The notes beneath the pieces were generated by a model. That model did not search any database, was not told the origin of the DNA, and saw only the letters and a program-made list of their open reading frames with translations. Of a DNA stretch of 64,000 nucleotides, positions 9,190 through 21,572 are shown in pieces; the stretch's first letter is position 1, and every line of letters starts with the position of its first letter. Origin of the DNA: Yamagishiella unicocca (lineage: Eukaryota; Chlorophyta; Chlorophyceae; Chlamydomonadales; Volvocaceae); assembly GCA_003116995.1 (NCBI GenBank), contig BDSL01000025.1:1-64000 (forward strand), in the 5' to 3' direction. The position numbers and the translations under genes were made by a program.

Positions 9190-10570
9190 CTGGCGACCCT
9201 CCCTCTTGGATGAAGTGCACTTTTCACACGCAACTGCGCCGCTGCCATAGGAGCTAGAGGATGAAGATTACGTTGCAGGCACCATCGCGGCTGGAGGAGA
9301 GGCCGCCACCACCACCGCCACGCCGCCCTGCACATGTACGGTGGCCGTCGCCCTGCGCGGTGGTCACGGCGGCCCCGCAGGGCGGCGGCACCAGGCTCTG
9401 AAGGCGAGGGGCGGTGGCGCCTGCTGACCAGCACCCGCTGCGCCACAGGTCCTGCACCCCTGCGGAGGGGGGGTGCAAGGGAAACCCGTGTACGAAGTAA
9501 CACCGTGTAGAACAGACGTTTCGAGGTACATACTAGAGAATTTGGCTGAGGAAATGAAAGACGGAGGCCTTCGTCGGCCAAGCTAGATTGGCGAGGGCGT
9601 CTAGACTAATGGAAGTGAGGATCCCGTGTGGCGCAAGGAAACGTGCTGCGAAGCTGGATTGCTTTGGGCGATGGTTGGCGAAATGGAGGAGCGAGTGGAT
9701 AGCAGAAAGCGTGGCGAGGCCCCGGTCCGCCGAATACCAGCTGGAAGGTTCTGGATGACGTGAAGAAGCCAGAACTTACCAGGTGGTCTGCCAGCATCCG
9801 TGACAAGAGACCAGAGCCACACCGCACCACCATGGGGGACCGGAGACTGCGAGAGCCTAGACGCAAGTCCCGAGGCCCGCATACAAGGACGCAACGACTA
9901 GCAAAAAGTGAACAAACCATGTGCCGCACCCAGCGGTGGAACTCACCTGGCCAGGGCCCAGAGGGTGCGGCGATGGCAGTCGGCGTGAAGCATGTGGGCA
10001 GGGGGCACCGTCGGGTGTCAGTAACAGCAACCAGTTGTGGAACGGGTGGACAGGGGCCAAAACAACGAAGAATCCCCAGCGGCGCAACGTAAGAGACAGA
10101 GGCGGAGGGGGTGGGCCTGATGGACGGGAAGGGCGGCAGTGATGATTGTCGCGATTGTCATGATTGTTCATGCCCTTTCCACCCGCCCCTTTCCCCAAGC
10201 CCCTTTCCTCCTTTATCCTGCCCCGTCCCCTCCACACACCCTCTTGCTCGCCCCACCCCCTTTCCCCCTTTCCAGCATGCATCTCAAAACTTCTGTTTTA
10301 AACGTTTTTTCGGACATCCACGGGTTTCCCTCGAACCCCCTTTCCCCCCTTCCTCCACGCCCCTTTGCCATGGCCCCTCTTCCCCCTTCCCCCCTCCACC
10401 ACCCCCAATTGTCCGGCCCCACTCCCTCCTGCAGCTGCCCACCCGCACAACGTCTCCACCAGAGACAATTACCATGCTCGTAGGTGCGCTTCTCTAGCTC
10501 CTACAGCGGCGGCACAGGCGTGTGCGAAAGTGTGCTTCATCCGGGTGCGAATGGGGGCGGGGGAGCTGCC
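9190..10570. repeat. dispersed repeats arranged as a large imperfect inverted repeat
   Basis: The left arm (about 9190-9550, read on the minus strand) and right arm (about 10272-10570, plus strand) share, in the same order from the centre outward, the family core (ttctccagcatgcatctc-like) and, further out, a ctctagctcctanngcggcg segment with gtgtgnnaangtgcacttcat. Between them, 9560-10110 is a minus-oriented body of the same family with matches to 13.9-14.45 and 24.1-24.6 kb. The frames inside are not conserved between copies. Confidence 0.6.
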
Positions 10571-10599
10571 CCATCAGAGGGCCCGGTGGTGATGGTGGT

Positions 10600-13050
10600 G
10601 GCAGTGATCGAAGTGCACAGCCCCATGCTTAGCGCCCAGGGACCAGCGCGCACCCACCCACCATCCGTACATGTTTAAGCGCCTGCTGGGCCCTGCTGTG
10701 AGCCTCCCAGGCGGCCACCAGGGAACCCCGGCGCCACGGACAGCTTGGGCCCCACTCAGTCTGGGTGGCGGCAATTCACTGCAGCCGCTGGGTCTGATGG
10801 GCGGGGATGGGACGGGGAGGAGTGAGTAAGGGGGTTACCCAATCATATCGCACCCAATCGTAGGCCAGGAGGTCGTGGGAATCGCATCGAGGGGGGGGAG
10901 AGGGTCGGCGAGGGGTTGTGGCCATGACGGTGGCCTTCACGTCGTGGTGGGTACTCACAAGGCAGTGACGTGGCGAGGCGGTGCTGGCTAGCTAGAGAGG
11001 GCTGTGGCAGTCATTGTGCATTGTCGTAGCCAACAATGCGAACCACACCCCTAATACGCGGACCAAGCCCTGCACCTGCGACACCGCAAGCACCGCGCCC
11101 GTGGCCTTGTCTTCACCACCTGACCGTATCCTATGTTCCCTGATGCGCACAAGCCTGCCCTCACCGCACGCTGGGACTACTACGGCCGGTACCGCCCCCA
11201 CATTGCCCCGCCCCCCCCCCCCCGTGAAGACATATTCCCTCACCCTCACCTTGGTGCACCACTATGTAAAACAACACACCTTCTCCCCCGGACCAACACC
11301 TTAACTGAGCTCCTCCCCGCCGCCCTCCTCGCCCATGACAGCACCTCCAAATTCACCATCACCGTGACGGGAAGTCCTCCTACGCTCCACAAATCGTCTA
11401 CTGCCGACACGCAATGCGTGCGGGACCTCTAAATCCTCGTCCTGGTGCCCCCACCCGGTGGCCCCTTGAGCCCCTTGAGCCCCAAGCCCCTTGAGCCCCT
11501 TGAGTCCCCTTGAGCCCGCCGCCCCCTCCCCCTCCCTGCAACGATGGCTGTGTTGTACACCACCGCTGCCTCAAGCGGTGCTATTGGGATCCGTCTTGCA
11601 CGAACCGCGCCGTCTCCACTGCTGTCGGGCCCTGCTGCCTACCACAACTTCCGCGGCCGCCATCACCCTCGTCCTCACCTCCCAACGCCCGCCGTTTTCC
11701 TGAGCCCCCGACATCGCGGCCCCGGCCCCCGCCACGCTTCTATCCCCGTCACGTCCCACACCCGTTCCCCCCCTCCCGCAGCCGCCGCTGGCCCACCATC
11801 GCCACCACCCCCTGGCCGGATCTCCCACCCCTACCCAACTCTCGCCCCCTCCTCCCATCCCCCTCCTATCGGCCCTGTCCCCCCCCCCCAACATGCGAAC
11901 CCTCCTCCTCTCCCACCCTTGGTGCCAGGCAGCTCGCCTATCCCCCCAGCCCACACGCATCCTGCTTGTCCTGGCCTGTCATACGTCGCCCCTCCATGCC
12001 GGACCCATCCTCCTCACCCGTCCCACACCATATCCTCCTCCTTTCCATCTTTTCCATATTAACATAGCAGTACATAGTCGTTGCACATCTCATCACATCC
12101 CTTCTGCCCCTGCCTGCCCGTCGCATGCCTTCATCCTCATGGTCCAATCCTGACGCCCGCCACCTTTGCTCACTCACCTCGGTCTTTCCTTGCCGTTCTT
12201 CCGGTCAGTCTACATTTCCATGTGTTGCAAGGCGGGTTCTCTTGTGCCGGGTACGTTGCTCATTTCAATCGCATTCACGGGCTGTGGATAGTTTACCGGA
12301 CTGCTCTCCGCTTGAGACGTCGTCGCGACCATTGGCTTCACGTTATTCCGACCAGCGTTCACCAGCTTCTCGTCCAGCCGCCTTGACTCAGTTCACCACT
12401 TAGTCGCCTTCATAGCACCAATGTTTCCTACTAGTCTACGTTACCGCTATCTTACGACTCCACAGCACTTCCGCCTACTCGCCAATCATCTCTTCTGGAA
12501 CCCCCATCGTCATCGCCCTTGGCTTGTCGGCCTTGGATTCGCAGATTTCTTTTATACCCCCGCCCCACCCTCACCGCCACGGGCCAGCCCATCTCCCCCC
12601 CCGCCTACTACGCCGCCACCGTCAAGATGCAAAAGTGTTGTACCACCAGTCCTTTAGAGGTGGTAGAGATAACTACCGGTTGGGCGAAGTGCCAAAGATA
12701 AGCCAGAGCGAAGGGCTCCACTGGCGGGCGGTCGTACAGCACGACCGGCGAACCCGCTACAGTCAGCGTTAGGCGAAGACCGCTAAGTATCAACCGATAG
12801 ACAAGTAAGACGGAAGTCAAGGAGACTTCTACCAGTGACCAGTGTCACGGCGACGCAAAGGCGCGAAGCCCCGTGGGTCGATGTTCAGTAACGTCGAACC
12901 ACAAGTAAGCTGCAGTTAAGTTAGTTACGGCCAGATAAGACTCCGGTCGGCAAGAGTAAGTAAGGTTAAGTGAAGTAAGGATAAACAAGAGGAAGTGAGT
13001 AGGCAAGGGAGACTGACAGGCCTAACTGGTACCGTAATACAACAAAAAGG
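10600..13050. other. GC-rich, pyrimidine-rich stretch without a recognised gene
   Basis: The 11.45-12.06 kb part is C-rich on the plus strand (a gagccccttgagccccttga direct repeat near 11.47 kb), giving Pro/Ser-rich plus frames and Gly/Arg-rich minus frames that overlap each other. Such mutual openness points to composition. The 12.66-13.0 kb part has purine-rich aagtaag-type repeats. I see no splice-supported exon. Confidence 0.4.
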
Positions 13051-13059
13051 GCCCCCCCC

Positions 13060-13840
13060 ATGCGCTGCCAGCGAGGTTGCCCACCTCGTCACCGAAGGCC
13101 ACTCCCAACGTCGGCTGGTCACCAAGCTCCGAGGTCGCGGCCTTCCCTTTCCTCTACCACCACGCTCGCCGCACGGGCGACGTCGGCCTCCTGGCCGCCA
13201 TCCACCGCCACCTGTGAACCCCCCACCATCGCCCCTGCGTCCCCGCCCCCTCCTCCCCTCCGGCCCACCCCCACTCGCCTCGGCCGCCCCGCCCGCGCCC
13301 TCGCTCCGCCGGCTCCGCTCTACCTGACCGCGGCTGATCCCGCCAGCGGCGGGACCCACACCTCGTCGGGCAAGCCGGCAGCCTCGGACCTCCCTGACAT
13401 CCCCGGCGCCCAGCAGCAGCCGCAGCCGCAGCAGCCTGCCCCAGCGCGCAGCAACAGCCGCAGCCGCCGCAGCCCGCCCCGGCGCCGCAGCAGCTCTGGC
13501 GCCCCGCAGCTGCAGCAGCAAGCCCCGGCCCCCCTTGCCTGTAAACCCCCCCCCGGCCTCCACGCGCGCCGCGCCACCCCCTCTCTCCGCACCTCATCCC
13601 CCGCCAGCCCCCGCTCCCCCTCCACGGCCGCTTCCCCCCGCCACCAGGCGGCCCGAAACACCCACAGCAAGCTATACCAACCGCATCGCTCTCACACTCT
13701 CTCCCTTCCCGCCCCCCTCTGCCACAGCGAGCACGGCGCCGCCACAATGCGACGCCGGCGGCGAGGGGCGCGGGACAGGGGGCCTATTCGGGGGGGGAGG
13801 GGGGCCTGTGGGAGGAGACGGTGTGCGAATGGCGGGTGAG
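13060..13840. other. Pro/Ala- and Gln-codon-rich low-complexity DNA
   Basis: A cag/gcc-rich segment (13405-13540 is a run of cagcagccgcag-type triplets) and C-rich DNA leave several frames open on both strands. The longest is 259 codons (plus), overlapping 212 and 197 codons (minus). With all frames open and no motif, I do not call a gene. Confidence 0.4.
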
Positions 13841-13889
13841 CGGGTGGGCAGTGCTGTGGGGATCCGTCCAGCCCGGACCGCGCGCTGCC

Positions 13890-14690
13890 ATCCCCGTCTC
13901 CTGTCTGCTCGCCTGCGGTCCCCCCCGCCCCGCATCTACACGCCCCATCTTTCCTAACCGCCGTACTCCGTCGTACAGGACCGCGTCGTACCCCACTCTC
14001 AGCATGTCCGGCCTCCCCTTCACCACGTCGCTCTGTCGCTTTCGCCGCGCCGCTGGAGCTTCTTCGTTATTTTGGCCCCTGCCCTCCCACTCCGCACACT
14101 GGTGTTGTTTCTGGCGCCCGCCAGTGCCCCCTGCCCCCATGCGTCGCGTCGACCGCCATCACCGCCCGCTCTGGGCCCTGGCCAGGTGAGTTCCACCGCC
14201 GGGTCGGGCACATGTTTTGTTCGCTTTTTGCTAGTCATTGCATTCTTGTCTGCGGGCGTCGGGACCTGCGTCTAGGCTCTCGCCGTCTCCAGTCCCCCAT
14301 GGCGGCGCGGCGCGGCTCTGGCCTCCTGCCACGGACGCCGGCGGTCCCCATCTGGTAATTCCTGGCTTCCTCACGTCCTCCGCAACATTATGGTCGGTAT
14401 TCGGGCGGGTCGGGGCCTTGCCGCGTTGTCCGCTCTACCAATGCTCGCCGCCTACCCAAGTTCTCCAGCTAGCGCCCAAAACCAACCGATTTCGCGAAAC
14501 GTTGCCTTGAGTCGCGCAAAGTCCTCGCTTCCTTTCGTCTAGCGGCCGCCGATTCCGCTTAGCATCCGATAGTCGACATACGACCTTCGTCTTTCGTATC
14601 CTCACCCAAGTTCTCCAGCATGCATGCACCTCGAAACGTCTTTCCTAAACGGTTTTTCTTGCATCCACGGGTCTCCCTCAAAACCCCTCA
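13890..14690 (+). repeat. dispersed repeat family, plus-oriented copy
   Basis: Contains, in order, a ccccgcatctacacgcccc start, cgccggtac-type spacer, gccctggccaggtgagttcc, tttttgctagtcattgca, ctcccggtatt-like segments, tagcgcccaaaaccnnncga and the core ending at about 14690. The same order is seen at 24.06-24.63 and 25.63-25.86 kb. The ccag|gtgagttcc junction looks like a splice donor and is conserved among copies, so the family may derive from a transcribed, spliced sequence. Confidence 0.65.
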
Positions 14691-14739
14691 CGGCCGCGTT
14701 CGGGGGTTAAGGCTTGTCTTTCCTTTAGGCTCACGTTTT

Positions 14740-15715
14740 GGCTGTAGGCTTGCAGTTGCGGTTGCTGCTGTTGTAGCCGCCGCGGTTTCTCAGCAGCCAG
14801 GGTGGGAGTGTTCAAGCCACGCCTCGGAAACGGATATGGTAGGTAGCGTTTGGTAACGTACCTCATCTCGACGGTCTGTATACGGGCTGGGATGGAGCCG
14901 GGCTTCGCCGCGTCTGGCCCCACCATGTCCCAGCGCGCCACGCACCCCAGCTCCCCCGTTTGCACCTCATCGCACGCTACCGCCCAACGATGGGCCATAT
15001 CCTCAGGTTTATCGGTAGTAAATCCCTGTGCAGCAATTCCTCCCCCTCTCCACGGGTCTTCCTCAATGCCCCCCCCCTTGTGCCGCGATCCCCACCCCCG
15101 TGCACCCCCCCCACCCCCCCCCCGCCCGAACACGGTTATTATGCCCACCACCCCAACCCCGTTTCTGCCGCTCCCCATGTTTGCGCGCGCCTTGCCCCCG
15201 CACAGCTGTTCACGGCTTCGGCCCATGTAGATTCGTTTCGCTGCCTTACACGCGTCCTGACGCCTCATACCGCTTCCCATCCGTCCCGCACGTTTCACGT
15301 CGACGGACGTCGCTAATAATCGCTTTGGGTTCTGGCCAGCAGCAGGTGGGTCTCACGGCCGCTTTCGGGATATAGGAACCGTCTGCTCGTATGCTTGTTT
15401 TCGGCTGTGGGCTTCTGGGTGCTGCTGCTGCTGGTGTCACAGCGGCGCTCCTACTAGCCAGGGCGGCGCTACCTGGGAAGGGTGGTAAAGTGCCTCGTCC
15501 CGACGATAATGGTCTTTATGCGGGCTGGGGCCGCCGACGCGTCTGGTCCCACGGTATCCTGCCCATCCACAACCCAAATCCTCCAGTAGGCGGCCCAAAT
15601 GTACGGTAAAACGAACTCTCTCCCAGCAGTTTTATTGTTTTCATCTGGCACAACGTCGACGAGCTGCGACAGAGGTTCCCAGAAGTCAATGGGAGTTTCT
15701 GACAAACTCAAACGC
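14740..15715 (-). repeat. two diverged copies of a segment with protein-like minus frames
   Basis: About 14750-15020 and about 15390-15690 share, on the plus strand, ggctgtnggcttnnngntgctgctgctg, an agccagggnggng block and a gcgggctggg...gcgtctggncccac block. On the minus strand the right copy encodes MSLSETPIDFWEPLSQLVDV followed by VGPDASAAPARIKT. The left copy encodes DMVGPDAAKPGSIPARIQTV and RYVTKRYLPYP. The shared VGPDA...PARI(K/Q)T core suggests two remnants of one coding sequence, perhaps from a mobile element. I recognise no family. Positions 15021-15330 are C-rich spacer. Confidence 0.35.
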
Positions 15716-17440
15716 GTGTTCGTAAAGCACCCAACGACTGTGCGTTCCTCCTCCGTCTCCTATGTCGTGTGAAAGCGTCTTCCCGCCCCCTCCTTCACCC
15801 CGCAGCATTCCTTTTGTCTTGTCACATTCATCGCTGCGAACCACCCCCCACTGCACTTCCCTCGGCCCCCCGCCCTCTCCCCCACCTACTTGCATTACCA
15901 TCGCCAAGGTGCTCAGTGCCCAGCCCGCAGCAGCCTCACTGAACGGAGCGGACGAGTTGCGGAAAGACGCGTGGATGCGAAATCAAAAAGGGGTTTGGGA
16001 GGGGGGAAGGGGAGTGGGCGGGCGGGCGGGGGGAAAAAGGGGGAGAGCGCAGGCTGCGGGTGCCGTAATGAAATGCATGGAGCCGTCACAGCAAGTGGTG
16101 CGGCGCGCAAGCCCGGCCTTTGCAAACGCCTAGTGGCAGGTCCCTACACCCCTACCCAAACAGCAGTGGCAGTAGCAGTAGCGGTAGCAGTGCCGGGTGG
16201 CTGGGTCGGTGGGCGGTACACGGGCACCCCATCCTGCCGCGCCGTTCGGCCCTGTCCCCTCCCCAGCTACCCACTCGCCAGTTCCCGCCAGTCGTCACGG
16301 ACCGCCTCCGCCAGCGAGTTGAGCAGTGGCTGCAGCACGTACACCCGCACTGGCCGCTGCTGGCACAGTCCACGCGCCACCGTCGGTCCCACTCCCAACC
16401 CTCGAACCAGCCCCTCCAGCTCCAGTGGAAGGGGGTGAACCCTGGGCTGCTGCTGCTGCTGCTGCCTGCACAGGTCTACCGTGCCTATGCGGTTTCACAG
16501 CTGTTGCATGACGGCGTCGACGGACGAGGCCTCGATGTCATAACCCTGGTAGTTACTGGAGGAGTAGGCTGGTGAGGGGGAAACATGCCGAGCAGGTAAG
16601 CCGCCAGGATCGGCGCCAACTGCCCGAGTCGCATTTGACACTCTTCGCCCCCCGAGTTGCGGGGTGCCACGTGGGCAGTTGTGCCGCAGCAGCAGCAGTA
16701 GGCCACAGGGATGCGGCCCCAGCAGCACCTGCGTGACGCCGCTGTGGTGGTGTTGCGGCTGCGGGTGCAAATAAGGGTGCGCCTGCCCGCCTGGTGCGTA
16801 ACGCGGTTCATGCTGTGGATGCTGCGGATCCAGCTCTACATCGAGCAGCTGGCCAGCTGGGCCAGCAGCTCGTAGCCCAGCAGGTGGTCCTCCTCGACGG
16901 CGCCACCATCAGCACCACGCCTGCCGCTGACAGCATCGTTCACTGTAACGAAGTCGGAATGGTTGGCGACGTGCCCTGATCTCCCTGCCGATGTCCCTGG
17001 CCGGCCGGCCGATCCGCTCAGCTTCTGCCGTCGCGGTCGCGGCAGTGACGGCTACCGTCCGTCTCGCCACTGAATGACCTTTGAAATCTGATGCCGTCTG
17101 ACCCTGCGCCGCTTCTTCCGCAACGGAGGTAGTGCTGCAGACTTCGCTCGCCTGTGTCGGTTCGGTAAGCTAGCCTCGGGTCGGCCAAGTGGTTTAACGC
17201 CACGGCATATACAAGCTGCAAGGAATTCCTCGCAAGAACATGTAACAACACAACCTTCGGGTTCAAGCGCGTGCGTGGCAAGGCATGGACGCAACGCAGC
17301 GATGTGGCAACGAGGGCTCAGCTCGCCTGATGGATTTAACGACAATGTTTTAATGCGCCATGTTTACTTTAACATTGACTGTCTCAAAGGAGTCCCGTCC
17401 TGCGCCTGCAGTTTCCTTTCCCGGACTCGTACCCCGTAAA
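15716..17440. other. no gene recognised; gcagcagc-rich interval
   Basis: Includes a (gcagtagca)n run near 16160-16195 and (gctgct)n near 16445-16470. Minus frames give Gln-rich peptides, one containing SSSNYQGYDIEASSVDAVMQ just before a stop at about 16495, which may be a fragment of a real exon. Nothing can be assembled with consistent splice sites. Confidence 0.35.
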
Positions 17441-17445
17441 TGTCC

Positions 17446-17982
17446 TTCAGACCTTCACAACTACTTCCGCAGCAACGCGGCAAACTATAAGCTCAGCAGC
17501 TCTACATACATGTTCTAGAATACAAAGTGTATGCAAAACACGAACACGTTGCGTCAACTGCTGCGCACTGAGTTCGGTTCTCAATTGCGTCGCTGTGGGG
17601 CGTGGAACGGCACCACCTTGCAGCGCTGCGCCCCGATTCTCCTCCGTCGAGATGAAATCTGGAGCTCTCACCTGGAAAGGGCTCAGGAGACGCCCGCTGC
17701 AGAGAAACAGATGGGATGGCGCCGTTTGGCAAGGGATGGCCAGCTTTCTAGGCCGCTCAAGGCGAGATTGATTGTTCTGCAGGCTTATGGCACAGATCAT
17801 TGTGTTGTGGAGCCACGACTAGTCTAGGGATGTTATGGGCCGTTTCGGACAATTGTTCTGACCGCCTGGCGGGTCTGAGCGTAAAACCTGGCCGCAATTT
17901 GAAACAAATGGTTCCTGGCCGTTGCTGCTGCATGGGCTTCAGCGAAGCGAAGCATGTGCTTTAGCTTATCCGCGGTGATCTT
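17446..17982 (-). CDS. exon-like segments of an unrecognised gene
   Basis: On the minus strand, after an acceptor at gcccgcacag, a 50-codon in-phase segment (17982 to 17833) reads KITADKLKHMLRFAEAHAAA and so on to IVRNGP and a TAA stop. It has helical, coding-like composition. Lower down, after ccctttccag (about 17690), a frame runs to a stop at 17447 and includes TATQLRTELSAQQLTQRVRV and ILEHVCRAAELIV. The two could belong to one gene with alternative splicing (a gttttac donor inside the first segment) or be separate remnants. A plus frame of 98 codons overlaps the second segment. Family unknown. Confidence 0.3.
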
Positions 17983-18839
17983 CTGTGCGGGCTCTCCAAG
18001 ACAACGCATCTCGACCAGGCATGAAGTTCTCGTGCATGCTTTAATTGGCCGTGGGCCACGGTAGGGGGCCCATGGAACGTGCATTATCAGCTAAACAATC
18101 GCGTACGCAGCCCCTTTATTTTTTGATTTTGATTGCATGCGGGAGACTGTCAGGCGATGGAGTCGGCCCGCGGCATTGATTCCAGGCGAGGGAGCCGGCT
18201 TGCGGCCTTCATGTCTGTGCTGCACACGCACCCCCATTTTCTTTACGTGGATTTGACGAATCGCTGCTAAGCATATAACGCAATCCTCCCCTTCGCTCCT
18301 GCTGCTGCAGAGCGTCTGCTGCGGCCTGACCCCCTCTTCCTCGCGCACACGCACTGCACGGATGCTTGGTCATTGGCTAGAGACATGGTGCCACCGCGTC
18401 GCCCAGCTCCCTCCCTCGCCGGCGGCGTTCTCCACGTAGATAGGTGCAAACTGTGCAAACTGTGCTCCAGCGGCGCCTATTCGTCCGCCCCCCTTTGGCC
18501 AGCTGACCTGTGGGAAAGTGTAACTGATGTGTGCGGGACGGGGGGGCCCACAAGGGGGTGCCCGAAGGACTGAAGTAGGGTGGCAGTGCGCTTCGACGGA
18601 CTGAGATGAAGCAGCGCCCCACACCAGGGTGTGCTCATTTCCCTGTCGGCCATGTTCTACTGCCGCCCCCACCAGGTCACGTCCTCAGCCCACGTGACCC
18701 TGCTCGCGCAGCCCAACGCTCACAGCTCCTTTTCCCCCTCCCCGCCCGCCCCCTGCAGCATCTAAACGGACGCAATCCAATGCCACAGGTGCGTGCTGGC
18801 GCCTGGGCTTTCATCTGGTGCCGTGCGGCCCCCCCAATA

Positions 18840-19011
18840 CGCCACTGCCTTTGCCTGCGTTGCCCCGCCCCTGGATGTGACGATGACCAGCCGTTTGCAC
18901 GCCCAGCCCCGCTCGCTGCCGCTGCCTACGACCCACTTGCTGGCGAAGACCCAGACACCGCGCGCGAGGCCATTGAGCTGGGTATCAAGTTCGCCAAGGC
19001 AGCCATCCAGG
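18840..19011 (+). CDS. possible internal exon, unrecognised
   Basis: A plus frame ending in DPDTAREAIELGIKFAKAAI followed by Q and a gtgagg donor (exon end about 19011). Codon use is GC3-rich. The 5' boundary is unclear. It could belong with the kinase-like exons downstream on the same strand. Positions 19012-21420 contain no exon that I can place with confidence. Confidence 0.3.
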
Positions 19012-21429
19012 TGAGGCACACGATTATTAGGTTAGAGAAGAAATGCGCTTGTGGTACCGTACGTGGAAAGGCAACCACGGGCTGCCAGAAGCAGAGGGTC
19101 GGAAGCTCGGGATCTGTCCGGAGTTCGGACGGGGTGCACCGATTGATGAGTGATGCGGGTATGACAGCAACCGCCCGGAGACGCAGGCGCCCATCGGTTT
19201 TCGGCTACGCGGTTACCGGGGGAAGCTACCGTACGGCCCAGCGGGCGTGGCCGTTGGGCATCTCCTTGGCCCTCCGCAGCCGTTCCGCGCACTGGACGCC
19301 GGGGAGATCGGAACTGCAGCTGGCCTGGCCCGACACAAGCCGAAATGGGGCCTTGGGTGACGTGGCGACCTCCAGGGCCGCTGACGCACATCTATTTCCA
19401 TTCTCCTCACCCGCACAAGTAGCTTCTATGGTCACTCTGTGCGTGTCGTGATGTCGGATTCTCGGCCACCAGCAACCTGAACGCGGTGTCATGGAAATAT
19501 GCGCCGCCTCCGTCCTCCCACCTGCCGCTCACCGCGTCCTGGTGCTGGCGCGCTTCCCCTGCGCGCCGCATGCCTGCTGCCACCAGTCGCCGCAATGGTG
19601 TGGCGCCCTCAAGCCGCCCTCCGGGGTGGAGCACAAGCGGTGCGGCTGAATCGCGAGCTGGCCGGCTGGCGGAGCCCGCACTGCATCGCCTGCGGTACCG
19701 CCCATGTCACGCTCGTCATCGCGTCACTGCGGATTCACTGCCGCGTGTTCAACACGGAACAACAACCGGGCAGCAACCCTACGGCTGTTTCCGTGTGTCG
19801 GGAAGGGTTTGCGAGTTCCGGCTTGGCGGCGGCGACGTCGGTGATGGTGGCGGTGACGGCAACCCCGCCCGTACCTACACCTACGTGCCTAGGGGCGCCG
19901 CCGGTGTCGCGTGCACTTTGACTGGCGCCCTGTACACTCTGGAGCTAAGCGGTCTGCTAGCTCTACTGCAGTGGACCGAAGCCTCCCTGCGTTCCCTCCA
20001 ACACCACCACCTTTCCCCTCCTCCGCCGAAGCCCGCACACCGCCGACGCTTCGCCCCTCGTTACGCCCACGCCGCCCACGTCGCCGTCCCCAAGACGACT
20101 CCTGCCCGCGCTCGAGGAAGGGGTCACACGGCGGTTCTGGTGTCGGGGTTGGGTGTGGACCTGGGAGATAGCCTCGTCCTTGTATGGTGGGGCGCCTGTC
20201 CTGGCAGTCGAACCTGCAAGGGACTGACGGGTCGACCACCATCGGTGCAGCTGCAGTGTCTGTTGCTTTACCGCAAAGGACAGTCCCGGCGGTGCGCAGC
20301 GCAGGACCCAGCGACGGGAGGCGAAGGAGGGACTGGCTTTGTGAAGTGACCGGCATGGAAACCGGCTAGAAATGGAAGCTCATGGAGAAGAGACAACCGC
20401 AGCCGCAATGTGTGCCTTGTGCGTGGGGCTTGTGGTTGCGGGTCGCGTGTGACACAGAAATGCATGCAGTGAACCAGTTTACAGATGCTCCCCGCGCCGT
20501 CCAAGGGATGGCCTCGTGCGAGTTCACAGCTCACGGGCGGCTTTTTGCTAGGTAGGGTTGTTTATGTAGTTACTTCCCTTGAAGCTGCAGGACGTGGGTT
20601 TGGAGGTTCTGGAGCCACAGGAACATAGCCTTGCATTATGTTGGTTGCGTGCTCGTGGCGTTTGACAAGAGCGCGCTCCTGCCGGATGGCCACTAGTGGC
20701 GGTGTAGGTGGGCTACCGCGACCCCACGGGTCGCAGCGAGTCAGTTGTGTGAGGTTGCGGGGTGGCAGGCAAGGCTGGACGCGACCGAGTGTGGCGAGTA
20801 CGCGGAGCACGGTTTGAGGTATCGGTGTTGCCTTGCAGCGGATGCGGCACATGTGTCGGAGGCAGCGGCGGTTGTGGTGGTAATGGGGGCTGCGGCAGCG
20901 ATGACGGCGGCGAAGGCGATGAAGCTCACCGGACTGGGACTTGGTCTCGGAGCGTTCTGACGTAATCTTCTCTCGCTTAGAAACAGGACGACTGACGCCT
21001 GCAGGCGGAGCCAGGGCCGGTGCTGCAGCACCAGCGACAGGCGGCAGTCGAGGCGGAGGTAGGATCGGCAGGCCGCGGGTCAGGTTCGGAGTTGGTAGGC
21101 GCCCGTGCGCGTGCCTGCGCTGGCGTTGGCCATGCATCAGGTCAGACCGCCCCTGCAACGCACGATTGCGTTATGGAACGACGCATGGGTTGTGCGTGGC
21201 GCTCGCGTTGCATCGGTGTTGGTGCTGCGGCGGCATAACTGGTTGGTCTTTGTGTGCTATTGCCGTACCTACAGCGCGTCTACCGCCCTGAGGATTTATT
21301 GAGTATTGCATGGTGGATTCGGCTTCATCTTCAGTATGTCTTGCTCGCGGTGGGGACACGTGTCAAGCTAGCGATTCAGATCAGGACGCAGGCACGGGCG
21401 CAGGGCACTTCCGACCAAAGTGGCGCCGC

Positions 21430-21572
21430 CGAAGGGTAGCGGAGTCACGCCTCGTTCCTCGGAACTGCCGCTGCTGCCGCCGCTGCTGCCCCTGCTTTCG
21501 ATCTGCACACTGTACGACTGCTGGACGAGATGGGTCCGGACGGGTCGCCGGGTTTCCTCATGGCGCAGGTGC
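21430..21572 (+). CDS. possible exon with poly-Ala tract
   Basis: A plus frame giving SASFLGT, a run of Ala, then PAFDLHTVRLLDEMGPDGSP and GFLMAQVLG before a gtaagg donor. The segment is protein-like, but neither its neighbours nor a family can be established. A histidine-phosphotransfer-like or kinase-linked region was considered and is not supported by any diagnostic residue. Confidence 0.3.

Noticed and set aside
17170..17260. SWIM-like zinc finger (VVTCSCEEFLAACIC) on the minus strand
   Set aside because: The required C-x-H pair is missing, and plus frames over the same bases look equally plausible.
18250..18310. RING-finger start (DCVICL) on the minus strand
   Set aside because: No following Cys/His ligands in frame; chance match in a short frame.
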